Assembly (NCBI GenBank): GCA_015654675.1
Contig: JAATGM010000042.1
Span: 62,001 to 126,000 of the forward strand
DNA from: Planctomycetota bacterium
Lineage (GTDB): Bacteria; Planctomycetota; Phycisphaerae; UBA1845; UTPLA1
Reading direction: 5' to 3'
Length of the DNA stretch: 64,000 bases
Shown here: in pieces, positions 17,611 through 26,571 of the stretch
Layout: every line of letters starts with the position of its first letter
Numbering within the stretch: the first letter of the stretch is position 1
Position numbers and translations under genes: made by a program
Notes under the pieces: generated by a model
What the model was told of the DNA's origin: nothing
The model's database searches: none
The model's input: the letters and a program-made list of their open reading frames with translations, nothing else

Positions 17611-18276
17611 ATGATCATTCGTTCAAAGTGCATGCTTGCGGCTGTGGGAATTGCAGCGACCGCGATGGCGGTTGGGATGGGCTGCGGAGCGGCCCCCGGC
17701 GCGTTGCCAATCCCCGGAGCGCCGTTGATCGCAGGCAACTGGCAGGGCACCGTGACCGTCACGCTGACGGCCCAGAAAGACAATGAGGCCCCCGAGTCGG
17801 GCTCAGCCCCCACCACCTATCGGATGTCTTTCAACCTCGACGGGAAGCCGGCACCCATTCCGGCGATCTTGAATCCGACAGGTGACGCGGCCGCCACGCT
17901 CGACGTAACTTCACTCCCGCCGGTGGGACAGCAGCAGGTTCAGGACGTCAACACCATCGACGCCAATGGCAACGGCAAGATCGGAACCGCAACCGCGACC
18001 GTGACGAAGGCCAACTACACCGACACATCGATGGAACTTGAATTGGACACTAAGGTCGATGTCCTCGTGAAGCAGGATGGTCATGAGTTTCCGAGCACTT
18101 ATCACTCGGTCGAACACATCACCGCGAACATCATCGATGACCTCACCCTGCAGTTCCAGAACCAGAGCACTTATGACATCATCGGGCCGTCCGACAATCC
18201 GCCGACGGCGAGCTCAACGAGTGTCCATGGAATCCTGACTTTCGACGCCAGCGGACCGCTTAGCCGCGTCAAGTAA
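17611..18276 (+). CDS. Small exported lipoprotein, function unknown
   Basis: A 221-residue protein with a signal peptide (MLAAVGIAATAMAVGMGC; the Cys could be lipidated, though the -3 residue is not ideal). The mature part reads as a single beta-rich domain: GNWQGTVTVTLT, MSFNLDGKPAPIPAI, ATATVTKANYTD. This resembles beta-barrel or lipocalin-like secreted proteins, but I cannot name a family. The ATG is chosen for its GGAGG ribosome binding site and the signal peptide; the open frame extends upstream to 17536 without one. It is a single-gene unit with its own promoter and a strong terminator. Confidence 0.8.
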   Translation: MIIRSKCMLAAVGIAATAMAVGMGCGAAPGALPIPGAPLIAGNWQGTVTVTLTAQKDNEAPESGSAPTTYRMSFNLDGKPAPIPAILNPTGDAAATLDVTSLPPVGQQQVQDVNTIDANGNGKIGTATATVTKANYTDTSMELELDTKVDVLVKQDGHEFPSTYHSVEHITANIIDDLTLQFQNQSTYDIIGPSDNPPTASSTSVHGILTFDASGPLSRVK

Positions 18277-18299
18277 AACTTAGCCCATCCGATTATTCG

Positions 18300-18344
18300 A
18301 CGCACGACGGCTCGGCATCAGCCCTGCCGTCGTGCGTTCTTATT
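18300..18344. terminator. Intrinsic terminator between lipoprotein gene and kdsA
   Basis: A perfect 12-base stem, ACGCACGACGGC with GCCGTCGTGCGT, encloses a 14-base loop and is followed by TCTTATTT. It lies between two convergent stop codons and slightly overlaps the kdsA stop. Confidence 0.9.
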
Positions 18345-19167
18345 TGCTAAGCGCTTCGCGGATGCGGATGCATGCTCGAAGGATTGGTTCGACGGCGTCG
18401 AGCGGCTGAATGGTCGCCGCGTCGCTCCGGGCGTGGGCGGGGTTGTCGTGGATCTCAAGGAAGAGGGCGTCGGCACCCGCGGCCACTGCTGAGCGAGCAA
18501 GCAGCCCGGCGAACTCCGGACGGCCGCCGGTTTGATTTCCTTGCGAGCCGGGCGTCTGACAGGAGTGTGTCGCATCAAACACGACAGGAGCGAAGGCGCG
18601 CATTTCTTCGATGCCGGTCATGTCGTTGACGAGCGCGCCATAGCCGAAGAACGTGCCGCGCTCCGTAAGCAGTACGCGCTGATTGCCCGAACTCCTCACT
18701 TTGTCTACGGCCTGCTTCATCTGGTTCGGGGCCATAAATTGGCCCTTCTTGATGTTCACCGGTTTGCCGGTGCGGGCCGCAGCGACAAGCAGGTCGGTCT
18801 GGCGGCAGAGGAACGCGGGAATTTGCAATGCATCGAGGACTTCGCCGGCCGCCTTGGCCTGCGAGATGTCATGAATGTCGGAGAGAATCGGCACGCCGCA
18901 GGACTCGCGGACAGCCGCGAGGGTGCGGAGGCCTTCGTCGATACCTGGGCCGCGAAACCCGGTTGGACTGGTGCGATTGGCCTTGTCAAAGCTGGCTTTG
19001 AAGATGAATCCGATGCCGAGCTTTCGGCAGAGGTCGCGGGCAAAGTCGGCAAGTTTGCGGCAGTGGTCAGCGGACTCAATGACGCAGGGACCGGCGATCA
19101 GAGCGACGGGTTTGTTCGGGCCGATCGGGACACCGGCAATCTCAACGGGGGTTGCGTAAGAGTTCAT
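18340..19167 (-). CDS. kdsA: 3-deoxy-8-phosphooctulonate synthase (KDO-8-P synthase)
   Basis: Condenses phosphoenolpyruvate with arabinose 5-phosphate to KDO-8-phosphate, precursor of the inner core sugar of lipopolysaccharide. The 275 residues match the family. Motifs are IAGPCVIES (residues 24-32), FKASFDKANRTS with the PEP-binding Lys, GKPVNIKKGQF, and FDATHSCQTPG. The Cys in AGPCVIES and the CQTPG segment occur in metal-dependent members. It is followed 15 bases upstream on the same strand by ispG, so the two may be co-transcribed. Its presence points to a Gram-negative outer membrane. Confidence 0.96.
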   Translation of the reverse strand: MNSYATPVEIAGVPIGPNKPVALIAGPCVIESADHCRKLADFARDLCRKLGIGFIFKASFDKANRTSPTGFRGPGIDEGLRTLAAVRESCGVPILSDIHDISQAKAAGEVLDALQIPAFLCRQTDLLVAAARTGKPVNIKKGQFMAPNQMKQAVDKVRSSGNQRVLLTERGTFFGYGALVNDMTGIEEMRAFAPVVFDATHSCQTPGSQGNQTGGRPEFAGLLARSAVAAGADALFLEIHDNPAHARSDAATIQPLDAVEPILRACIRIREALSK

Positions 19168-19182
19168 CTTCAGATCGTCTGC

Positions 19183-20391
19183 CTATCGGGCCGTGACCAC
19201 CGGGAGGGGGATGCTGCCGTCGGCTCGGGGGAGCGGGGCCGGGGGTTTGATGGTGACGCCTCCGCGATGAAGCTTCGCTTCGCCGCGCTCGACTCGCTTT
19301 GCAAACGTGACGCACTCTTCGAAAAGGGCTTCGAGCATGTCGCCTTCGCTGACGGTGCGGGTCTGTTCGCCTTGCACGTAGATGATGCCCTTACCCTTGC
19401 CGGCAAAGACCGCGACGTCGGCGCCTTCGGCCTCGCCCGGGCCGTTCACGACGCAGCCCATTACCGCGACCTTTACCGGGACCTTGATCTCGGCGAGGCG
19501 GTGACGGACCTGCTGGACGAGCGTGATCAGATCGACCTCAATGCGACCACAAGTGGGACAGGCGATCAGCTCGGGCTCGTTGCGATCCCGTAGACCGAGG
19601 CAGCAGAGCATTTCCTTGGCGTCTTCCACTTCGAAGACCGGATCGCTCGCGTAGCTGATGCGAACCGTGTCGCCGATGCCGTTGGCCAGCAGCGAGCCGA
19701 GGGCGACGACCGAGCGAATCGCGCCGGTCTCCTTCGGGCCAGCGTGGGTGACGCCGAGGTGGAGCGGATAGTCGAAGCGCCTGCTGATGGCGGTGTAGGC
19801 GTCGATGACGATCAGCGGGTCGATCGACTTGGCCGAGAGGACGACATCGTGAAAGTCGTTGGCGTCGAAGATGCGAAGATATTCCTCGACCTTTTCAACC
19901 ATGATGTTGATGAGGTGATTGTTGTAGTCGTTGGCGAGCCGCTCTTTTTCCGCCGCGCGGAGGTCTTTGTCTTTTCGCTCGATGATGCCGCCTTCGTTGA
20001 CTCCGACGCGGATGGGGATGCGACGCTCGCGGCAGGCGCGGATGACGCGATCGACCTGGGCGCGATCCTGGATGTTCCCGGGGTTCAGACGAATCTTGTG
20101 AACGCCGGCCTCGACGGCTTCGAGGGCGCGCTGAAAATGAAAATGGACATCGGCCACGATCGGAACGGCGACCTGCGGCAGGATGTGTTTGAGGGCGTCG
20201 GTATCGGCCTTGTCAGGCACGGCGACGCGGACGATGTCAGCCCCGGCGCGGGCGAGCTGGTTGATCTGAGCGACTGTCTTATCGATGTCGTAGGTGTAGG
20301 TGGAGGTCATCGACTGGATGGAGACCGGGGCGTCGCCGCCGATGGCAACCGGACCGACCTTTACCTGGCGTGTTTTTCTGCGTGGGGGCAA
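19183..20391 (-). CDS. ispG: 4-hydroxy-3-methylbut-2-en-1-yl diphosphate synthase
   Basis: The [4Fe-4S] enzyme GcpE/IspG of the non-mevalonate isoprenoid pathway, converting methylerythritol cyclodiphosphate to HMBPP. The 402-residue product begins with RRKTRQVKVGPVAIGG and SIQSMTSTYTYD, continues with the TIM-barrel part (GADIVRVAVPD, KIRLNPGNI), and ends with the ferredoxin-like domain carrying the cluster cysteines (CPTCGR and MGCVVNGPGEA). This is the short bacterial form without the plant insert. It lies just upstream of kdsA and is divergent from a zinc-ribbon membrane protein gene. Confidence 0.97.
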   Translation of the reverse strand: MPPRRKTRQVKVGPVAIGGDAPVSIQSMTSTYTYDIDKTVAQINQLARAGADIVRVAVPDKADTDALKHILPQVAVPIVADVHFHFQRALEAVEAGVHKIRLNPGNIQDRAQVDRVIRACRERRIPIRVGVNEGGIIERKDKDLRAAEKERLANDYNNHLINIMVEKVEEYLRIFDANDFHDVVLSAKSIDPLIVIDAYTAISRRFDYPLHLGVTHAGPKETGAIRSVVALGSLLANGIGDTVRISYASDPVFEVEDAKEMLCCLGLRDRNEPELIACPTCGRIEVDLITLVQQVRHRLAEIKVPVKVAVMGCVVNGPGEAEGADVAVFAGKGKGIIYVQGEQTRTVSEGDMLEALFEECVTFAKRVERGEAKLHRGGVTIKPPAPLPRADGSIPLPVVTAR

Positions 20392-20518
20392 TGAAACTCC
20401 TTCGGTTGCGTGTGGCTCGATTTTAGAGGGGCTGAGTGCAGGTGTCGATGAAGCGGCGTGTTTCGTGCAAGATGGGCGCTATGGCACACTCAAGATTCAT
20501 TGTTACGGGTAGCGGGCA

Positions 20519-21565
20519 ATGACGACGAATCCCGCGGCACTGGAAGTTCGGCTCGACGATCACGGCGGGCTGGCCGAGGACATCGCGTGCCGCAAGTGTG
20601 GATACAACCTGCGCGGACTGCGGACAGAAGGGGTTTGCCCGGAGTGCGGGACTGCGGTGGGGCGGTCATTGTATGGCGATTTCTTGCGATACTGCGACCC
20701 CGCCTGGGTGAAGACTCTGGCTAAAGGAATGAATTGGATTCTTGCCGGCATCATCATCGGTGTCGTGACGGGATGTACCGGCGGCGCCGGTACTGCGTTT
20801 GGATCGATGCGCTTTGCACGAACTCCGGACCTGACTGCCTGGGCAATCGCGCTGCCGGGAACGCTCGTCGCCCTGATCGGATACTGGCTGGTCACGACAC
20901 GCGATCCGGCCCATTCCGACAAAGAGAAGGTGCTGAGTGCTCGTCGGCTCGTGCGCGTCGCCCAGATAGTCGGACTTCTGGCAGGACCCGCGTTACTGCT
21001 GATTCGAAGTATATCAATCACTTTTGCTATGGGCCTGGGGGCCGTCGGTTCGATCGTCTCGCTCGGAGGAACGATCGCGATTTTCGTTCTTGCCCGCGAC
21101 CTTGCGTTACGGATTCCAGACGAGAAGCTCGCACGCAGTACGCGCGGCTTGATGTGGGTAGTGACCGTCGTGATCGGACTTAGTTTCGTTTTCGGGGTGA
21201 TCGGGGCCGTGGTGATGTCCACGATGGTCGCAGGCCGGGCGGCAACACCGAGTAGGTCTGTACCGATTAATTATTCGCCAAGTTCGGCGCCGAGCGGTGC
21301 GCCAGCATTGACCTCCGTAACTGTAACGACAAAGGGCATTACTACTTCAGCACCCGCGGGGACTCCATTTCTCCCGACAGCCACAGCGGGGTTCCTCGCC
21401 TTTGCGGTGGCTGTCGGCGTGGTCAGCATCGTTTGCTTGATTTGGGGAATAAGACTTTTCGGAGCGTATCGGCGCGCGTTTCTCGAACAGGCAGCTGCGG
21501 CGGAGAGGATCTGGGCCAGTTCGGCTACAGCACCGCCGATCGCCCGACCGTCGGCGGGCGCGTGA
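20519..21565 (+). CDS. Zinc-ribbon membrane protein, function unknown
   Basis: A 348-residue protein with a four-cysteine ribbon at residues 23-44 (CRKCGYNLRGL, then CPECG). This sequence pattern recurs in many planctomycete membrane proteins. Five to seven hydrophobic helices follow (for example NWILAGIIIGVVTGC, WAIALPGTLVALIGYWL, TVVIGLSFVFGVIGAVV and a last one near residue 310). A Ser/Thr/Pro-rich loop at about 245-290 probably faces outside the membrane. No known catalytic motif is seen. The ATG has no good ribosome binding site. The MoaB-like gene follows after 37 bases on the same strand. Confidence 0.8.
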   Translation: MTTNPAALEVRLDDHGGLAEDIACRKCGYNLRGLRTEGVCPECGTAVGRSLYGDFLRYCDPAWVKTLAKGMNWILAGIIIGVVTGCTGGAGTAFGSMRFARTPDLTAWAIALPGTLVALIGYWLVTTRDPAHSDKEKVLSARRLVRVAQIVGLLAGPALLLIRSISITFAMGLGAVGSIVSLGGTIAIFVLARDLALRIPDEKLARSTRGLMWVVTVVIGLSFVFGVIGAVVMSTMVAGRAATPSRSVPINYSPSSAPSGAPALTSVTVTTKGITTSAPAGTPFLPTATAGFLAFAVAVGVVSIVCLIWGIRLFGAYRRAFLEQAAAAERIWASSATAPPIARPSAGA

Positions 21566-21602
21566 ATTGCTGGGGCGATGCGGCATCGATAGCATCCAGC
21601 GC

Positions 21603-22100
21603 GTGAGTCATGCAGCTGTTTTGACTATTTCTGATACGCGATCGACCGGCGAGAACCCCGACCTCAGCGGGCCGGCCGCGGCGGAGATGCTGCGCGCGGT
21701 GGGAATCGACGTTTCAATCAGTGAGATCATTCCGGATGAGCGCGAGCGGATTGAGGGGCGGCTTCGGGAGTTGGTGGGGCGGGTTGATCTCATCGTTACA
21801 ACGGGCGGGACGGGCATTTCGGCTCGCGATGTGACGCCGGAAGCAGCAGCTAGAGTCATCGAGCGCGAACTGCCGGGGTTTGGGGAAATCATGCGAACGG
21901 GGACTTTCTCGAAGACGCCGTTGTCGATCATTTCGCGCGGCGGGGCGGGCATCGCGGGACGCACGTTGATCGTGATGCTGCCGGGTAGTCCGCGTGGCGT
22001 GCGGCAAAGTCTCGAGTTGCTCATGCCGGCAGTGCGGCATGTGCTGAAAATCCTGGCCGGCGATACCGGGCAGTGTGCGACAGGGGGCGAGGCCGGATGA
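21603..22100 (+). CDS. MogA/MoaB-family molybdopterin biosynthesis protein
   Basis: A molybdopterin adenylyltransferase-like protein of 165 residues. The GTG at 21603 is chosen because it starts the first beta strand (SHAAVLTISDTRS). Motifs are VLTISDTRSTGENPDLSG, VTTGGTGISARDVTPEA (the MPT-binding GGTG loop) and LPGSPRGVRQSL. MoaB and MogA cannot be separated by eye; an in-frame TTG at 21567 would add 12 residues. It overlaps the rhomboid gene start by four bases. No other molybdenum cofactor gene is in the window. Confidence 0.9.
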   Translation: MSHAAVLTISDTRSTGENPDLSGPAAAEMLRAVGIDVSISEIIPDERERIEGRLRELVGRVDLIVTTGGTGISARDVTPEAAARVIERELPGFGEIMRTGTFSKTPLSIISRGGAGIAGRTLIVMLPGSPRGVRQSLELLMPAVRHVLKILAGDTGQCATGGEAG

Positions 22101-22942
22101 TCCCGATTCGCGACAGTCACAAGGTGTTTATCGTTCCGTGGGTGACTTACGGACTGGTGGGGATCAATGCGCTGATATTCGTCATCGGGTTGATGCAGCC
22201 CGACGGCGGCGAGCGGATGACATGGAAGTATGGATTCGTCCCGGCCGGGCTGACGCACGGTAGCGAGGATGTTCGCGAGGCCCTTGTGCAAAAGGCGGCC
22301 GCGACGCCGAGGCAGGTCGTTCGAGACCGGACGGGTTACCTGCATGTCATCCAGCCGCGGTCGTATGCGAATGCGGCAACGGAATTACCCGCCTGGCTGA
22401 AGCTGTTCACCTGCATGTTCATGCACGGCGGTTGGATGCACCTGATCGGGAACATGATGTATCTCTACATCTTCGGGAACAACATCGAGGAGCGTCTGGG
22501 GCACGGGCTGTACATCTTGTTTTACCTGGTGACAGGCGTGATCGGGACGCTGGCGCACACGTTGGTGGACCCGAGCGGGCTGACGCCACTGGTGGGTGCG
22601 AGCGGCGCGATCAGCGGCGTGCTGGGGGCGTACATCCTTTTGTTCCCGCATGCCGAGGTTGAGGCGTTTGTGCCGATCGGGTTTTACTTCACAACTGTGA
22701 CACTGCCGGCCTGGGTTTTCCTCGGGGTTTACGCGGGAATGCAGCTTCTGAACGGGCTACCGGCGCTGACGCGCGTGGCGGGCGGTGGTGTCGCGTACTG
22801 GGCGCACATCGGCGGATTCGCAGCGGGGATGGCGCTCATCAAATTGTTGCCGCATCGAAACTTTCCAAGACCGGCGGAAGGGGCCCGGGGATTCGAGGTG
22901 GCGCCATCTGAAGACGAGGACCAGTCCTTGTTCGGAAGGTAG
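22097..22942 (+). CDS. Rhomboid-family intramembrane serine protease
   Basis: An integral membrane protease with about six or seven helices. The catalytic Ser169 is in GASGAISGVLG and the catalytic His237 is in AHIGGFAAGMAL. The loop-1 region HGGWMHLIGNMMYL has the family's HxxxxN motif. A helical insertion after the first transmembrane segment (residues about 50-95) and a soluble charged C-terminus are additional features. The ATG overlaps the stop of the MoaB-like gene, so translation is probably coupled. Substrates are unknown. Confidence 0.92.
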   Translation: MIPIRDSHKVFIVPWVTYGLVGINALIFVIGLMQPDGGERMTWKYGFVPAGLTHGSEDVREALVQKAAATPRQVVRDRTGYLHVIQPRSYANAATELPAWLKLFTCMFMHGGWMHLIGNMMYLYIFGNNIEERLGHGLYILFYLVTGVIGTLAHTLVDPSGLTPLVGASGAISGVLGAYILLFPHAEVEAFVPIGFYFTTVTLPAWVFLGVYAGMQLLNGLPALTRVAGGGVAYWAHIGGFAAGMALIKLLPHRNFPRPAEGARGFEVAPSEDEDQSLFGR

Positions 22943-22956
22943 CCCAGCTCGACCCT

Positions 22957-22976
22957 GGACCACTCCGGTCCTTTTT
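22957..22976 (+). terminator. Possible intrinsic terminator after the rhomboid gene
   Basis: GGACC-ACTCC-GGTCC followed by five T residues. The stem is only five base pairs, so it is weak, but the T-run and position 15 bases after the stop fit. Confidence 0.5.
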
Positions 22977-23057
22977 CTTGTGTCGACTTTGGACATTGCG
23001 TTGCCAGTCTGAAACCGGAAGTCGCGCGATTTGGTTGGTGGTTGGAGTGCGGTATCG

Positions 23058-24239
23058 ATGTATGCACGCTTGATGATTGTCTGGATCGGCTTGCTCGCGA
23101 CTGGGGGTATTGGCTACGGACAAGAGCTGATCAAGCCGCCGGAGGTGGAAAAGCCGGCGCCGGATTTCAAGGTGACTCCGGTTGGCGGGGATCGCAAAGA
23201 GCCGATCACGCTGGCCGACTTCAAGGGGCAGACGCTCATTCTAGAGTTTTGGGCGACCTGGTGCGGGCCGTGCCACCAGGCGCGCGAAGAGCTGACATTG
23301 CTGCACAAGGAGTTCGCCGATCGCGGATTGCGAATACTGGCCGTCTCGATGGAGCAGCCGGAAGTCGTGGAGAAGTTCATCCAGAAGCACCCGGTTCCGT
23401 ATCAGGTCGCCGTAGATCCGCTGCGGGCAATCAGTCTGAAATACCCCTGCGGGGGAATCCCGACGTCATACATCATTGATTCGAAGGGACTGGTGCGGGC
23501 GTTTGGAAATACGCCACCTCGGAATTACATCGCCCAACTGTTGTCACAGCGTACCGACCCGCCGCGCGCAACAGTGACGACGCAGCCGGTCAAGCGGCAT
23601 GAGCGGCCGTGCCTCAAGATTGAGATCAGCCAGACGAGCCGGCGGCCGAAGTTTCCAGGGAACTTCGGATGGAGCGTCGGCGGGCGAGAGCTGGGGTTCC
23701 AAGCCGACCAAGCAACGCTGCAAGCGATCATCTCCGAGTTGCTAAAAGTGAGCATGCTAAGAGTACAAGCGAGTGATTCGGCGGTCTTTGATTCGCGATG
23801 GGACATTGATTTCAGGCACCATCCGCAGAATGGAAGGCCGGACCTTGCGCTGCTGATTGATGCCTTGTGCCGAGAGGCCAATGTAACGATCAATGAGGTG
23901 AGCGAAGAGCGCGAGGCGTGGGTTGCGCGACACAAAGGCGATGCTCCGCCCAAAGGGGAGGGATACGGATATGTCTGGGACCAGGTGAAGAAGTCCGGTA
24001 CGCATTTGAATGTGAGCATGGCGGAGCTGTTCCGTGTTAGCGAGGAAGTGATCGGCGTTCCTATAGTGGATGAGACGAATTTGACAGGGAGATATCGTCT
24101 TGAGCTCCCGGCCGCGAAGAACTTTGAGGAAACGCGGGCGGCGCTTGAGACGAAGTATGGCATCTCATTTACCAAGGAGCGGCGGAAGGTGCCGGTTTAT
24201 CGAGTGACGCCTATCGGGGAAACGCGGCGCGCGGAGTGA
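23058..24239 (+). CDS. TlpA-like thioredoxin domain fused to a DUF3738-like domain
   Basis: An exported protein of 393 residues. After a signal peptide (VWIGLLATGGIGYG) comes a TlpA/ResA-like thioredoxin domain with the redox motif WATWCGPCHQ and the cis-Pro loop GGIPTSYIID. After about residue 165 the second half carries repeated alpha/beta segments. It ends with VPIVDETNLTGRYRLELP, the hallmark of the DUF3738/TIGR03435 family found in acidobacteria and planctomycetes. The ATG is preferred over an in-frame TTG at 23031. It acts in the periplasm; the thioredoxin half probably reduces or swaps disulfides, and the role of the second domain is unknown. Its end nearly touches the convergent Ni/Co transporter gene. 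Confidence 0.85.
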   Translation: MYARLMIVWIGLLATGGIGYGQELIKPPEVEKPAPDFKVTPVGGDRKEPITLADFKGQTLILEFWATWCGPCHQAREELTLLHKEFADRGLRILAVSMEQPEVVEKFIQKHPVPYQVAVDPLRAISLKYPCGGIPTSYIIDSKGLVRAFGNTPPRNYIAQLLSQRTDPPRATVTTQPVKRHERPCLKIEISQTSRRPKFPGNFGWSVGGRELGFQADQATLQAIISELLKVSMLRVQASDSAVFDSRWDIDFRHHPQNGRPDLALLIDALCREANVTINEVSEEREAWVARHKGDAPPKGEGYGYVWDQVKKSGTHLNVSMAELFRVSEEVIGVPIVDETNLTGRYRLELPAAKNFEETRAALETKYGISFTKERRKVPVYRVTPIGETRRAE

Positions 24240-24243
24240 TTGA

Positions 24244-25011
24244 TCAAGCCCAGACGGAGTAGGCGTAGTAGAGGCCGAAGCAGATGCTTCCGATGCCTGC
24301 GAGGCCGCAGAGAGTCTGGTGGAGCTTTTCGTAGCGACCGGCGGCTGCGGCGATGGGGACGCTGACTAGTCCGCTCATAATCAGCATTCCGCCGATGGTG
24401 CCGACGCCGAAGACAATAATATAGACCAGGCCGGTCGTGACGGTGGGGAGCTGTTGCATGACGAGGACGGTGAGGGCGCCGCTGCCGGCGAGGCCGTGGA
24501 TGGTTCCGACCAGAACGGCCTTGCCACGCCAAGGGAGGGCATGCTTGTGGGCGTGCACGTGTTCGGTTCCGTGATCGTGTGAATGAATGTGGGCATGGGC
24601 GTGTCCATCATGCTCGTGGGCGTGGACATGAATGGTCTTTTCGCGGAGCAGCCGGACAAGAACGCCGACACCGAGGATGATGATCATCACGGCGACGCCG
24701 GTTTCAAGCGCGTGTTCAATACGTTCGGGGATCTTGGTTCGGAGAAGGAGCAGGGCAAGACCGGCGATAAGCAGGGCGAGGGTGTGGCCGATGCCCCACA
24801 TGGCGCCGACGAGGGCGGATTTCCAGATGGATTTGTGTTCGGTGACTATGGTGCTTACGGCGACGACGTGATCGGCTTCTGTGGCGTGTTTGAGGCCAAG
24901 GACGAAGCCAAGTCCGAGCGTGGCGGCCAGCGTGGTCGGGACGGCATGGCCCGCCGTTTCGGCCAGAACATAGATTGAATTGTGGTCCATTGAGGGCCGG
25001 CCCTTCGGCAT
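24244..25011 (-). CDS. Nickel/cobalt transporter-like membrane protein (UreH/NicO type)
   Basis: An inner-membrane metal transporter of 255 residues with about six helices. The signature HATEADH (H-x4-DH) lies in GLKHATEADHVVAVSTIV in the first helices, as in NiCoT and UreH-type transporters. A central cytosolic loop of about 40 residues is very rich in His (HVHAHEHDGHAHAHIHSHDH), a likely metal-binding region. The chosen ATG has GGGAGGGG eight bases upstream. It is divergent from the DUF4198-FmdE gene across 70 bases, and that partner is also metal-related, so the two may share control and substrate. Nickel versus cobalt cannot be told. Confidence 0.88.
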   Translation of the reverse strand: MPKGRPSMDHNSIYVLAETAGHAVPTTLAATLGLGFVLGLKHATEADHVVAVSTIVTEHKSIWKSALVGAMWGIGHTLALLIAGLALLLLRTKIPERIEHALETGVAVMIIILGVGVLVRLLREKTIHVHAHEHDGHAHAHIHSHDHGTEHVHAHKHALPWRGKAVLVGTIHGLAGSGALTVLVMQQLPTVTTGLVYIIVFGVGTIGGMLIMSGLVSVPIAAAAGRYEKLHQTLCGLAGIGSICFGLYYAYSVWA

Positions 25012-25080
25012 CAGCCCCTCCCGCCAAACGGCTGACGCTCCGGTATCATATCCCGCGGATTGAATAAAGGAGAATTGGTC

Positions 25081-26571
25081 ATGGGACAGCGAGCGAAAAT
25101 GCGTCGATTGGCGGGATTGTTGGTGTTCGTTTGGACCGGCACAGCGCTGGCCCACGACTCGTGGCTCGTTCCGGATAGCAGCCGCGCAAAGCCGGGCGAG
25201 GCGTTGCGGGTGATGTTTATTACGTCGGAAAACTTTCCGCAGCCGCAATCGCCAACGAAGGCGGATCGGGTGGATGAATGGGTAGTGATTGCAGGCGAGG
25301 GCCGCAAGGAAATAAAGAACGTCTCGCCCGAGCAGAACGGATTGTCGGCCACAGTCGAGCCGGTAGAGCCGGGCACAAGCGTCGTCGGCCTGGCCCTAAA
25401 GGGTAAGTTGATCGAGCTGGATCGCGCCAAGTTTGAACAATACCTCGCGTCCGAGGGGGCTGAAGCGGCATTGCGCATATTGAGGGGCCGCGGCGGCGAT
25501 GAGCCGCAGCGCGAGCTCTATACAAAGTTTGCCAAGACATATATCGAGGCCGGTGGAACACCTTCAGCCGCGGCCCCACCGGCGATTGGGCATGCACTGG
25601 AGATCGAGCCGCAGAGCAATCCGTCGTCATGGATGGTCGGCCAGAAAGCGCGCGTTCGTGTTTACAAGAACGGCAAGCCGGCGGCTGGGTTGCGAGTCTC
25701 GACGGGACGCGAAGGCTTGCCGCCCCACGCGTATGGGACAACCGTTACAACTGATCGCGACGGCTATGCGGATTTCACGCTGGATGCGCCGGGCCTGTGG
25801 TTCCTTCGAACCCACACCATTGACAACGTGAAGCACGCGGGCGGCGAATACGACTGGGCGAGCTTGTGGGCCTCGATGACGTTTCCGGTAGCGGTCGAGT
25901 CGCATGCGGCTGCTGTTCCACGAATGTCCCCGCAGGCCGTCGCGCCGAGTGAGAAGCCGAAGTTGGTAGCGCCACCGCCCGCAATGAGCGAGCGTCCGGC
26001 CGCACCAGCCCAGCCGAGCACGCCGGCGTCGCCGCATGCGTCAATGGCGGCACCACCGACGGCGATTAACCGGGCTCCAGCCCAGCAACCGAAACCGCAA
26101 CCGGCGGCGATTGCGGCCCCCGCAAACAGTCCGGCAGCCAGCGATGCGCAAATTGACGCGATGCTCGAGGACGTCCGGGCCATTCACGGCATGCCGGGAC
26201 CCTGGGCCGTGGCGGGCTATCGGATGGGACAACGGGCGCTGCGCGAACTCGGCCTGCCGCGCGGGAGCTTTGATCTGGACGTCACGCATGAGAGTCCGCA
26301 GAAGGTGCAATACACCTGCATCGCTGACGGAGTGCAGGCCGCGACTGGCGCGAGCGCCGGCAAGCTGAACCTGCATCTGCGCGATGCCGAGCCGAACAAC
26401 ATGCGCACGGCATTCGTGCGAAAGTCGACGGGCAAACGCGTGGTGATCGAACTTTCCGATGCGGCGCGCGAACGGATGATGGACGTTCCGTATGAGCAGT
26501 TGGAAACAGAGGGGCGCGTGATCGCCGGAATGCCAGAGGGCGATCTCTTGATCGTGGTCGTGGAAAAGTGA
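25081..26571 (+). CDS. Exported DUF4198 / FmdE-like fusion protein
   Basis: A 496-residue periplasmic protein. A signal peptide ends in GTALA, and the mature protein starts HDSWLVPD, the DUF4198 (putative nickel-uptake periplasmic component) beginning with an exposed N-terminal His. The DUF4198 domain runs to about residue 275 (KPGEALRVMF, VGQKARVRVYKNGKPAAG). A Pro/Ala-rich linker of about 80 residues follows. The C-terminal 140 residues match FmdE-type domains: IHGMPGPWAVAGYRMGQRAL, then YTCIADGVQAATGASAGKLN, with the conserved Cys and Asp. The usual HGH is HGM here. AGGAG precedes the ATG. Divergent from the UreH-type transporter. A metal-binding or sensing role is inferred from context. 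Confidence 0.8.
   Translation: MGQRAKMRRLAGLLVFVWTGTALAHDSWLVPDSSRAKPGEALRVMFITSENFPQPQSPTKADRVDEWVVIAGEGRKEIKNVSPEQNGLSATVEPVEPGTSVVGLALKGKLIELDRAKFEQYLASEGAEAALRILRGRGGDEPQRELYTKFAKTYIEAGGTPSAAAPPAIGHALEIEPQSNPSSWMVGQKARVRVYKNGKPAAGLRVSTGREGLPPHAYGTTVTTDRDGYADFTLDAPGLWFLRTHTIDNVKHAGGEYDWASLWASMTFPVAVESHAAAVPRMSPQAVAPSEKPKLVAPPPAMSERPAAPAQPSTPASPHASMAAPPTAINRAPAQQPKPQPAAIAAPANSPAASDAQIDAMLEDVRAIHGMPGPWAVAGYRMGQRALRELGLPRGSFDLDVTHESPQKVQYTCIADGVQAATGASAGKLNLHLRDAEPNNMRTAFVRKSTGKRVVIELSDAARERMMDVPYEQLETEGRVIAGMPEGDLLIVVVEK

Noticed and set aside
18532-19593. 353-residue frame opposite kdsA and ispG
   Set aside because: Antisense to two certain genes, no motif, Gly/Asp/Ala-biased as expected for a complementary frame.
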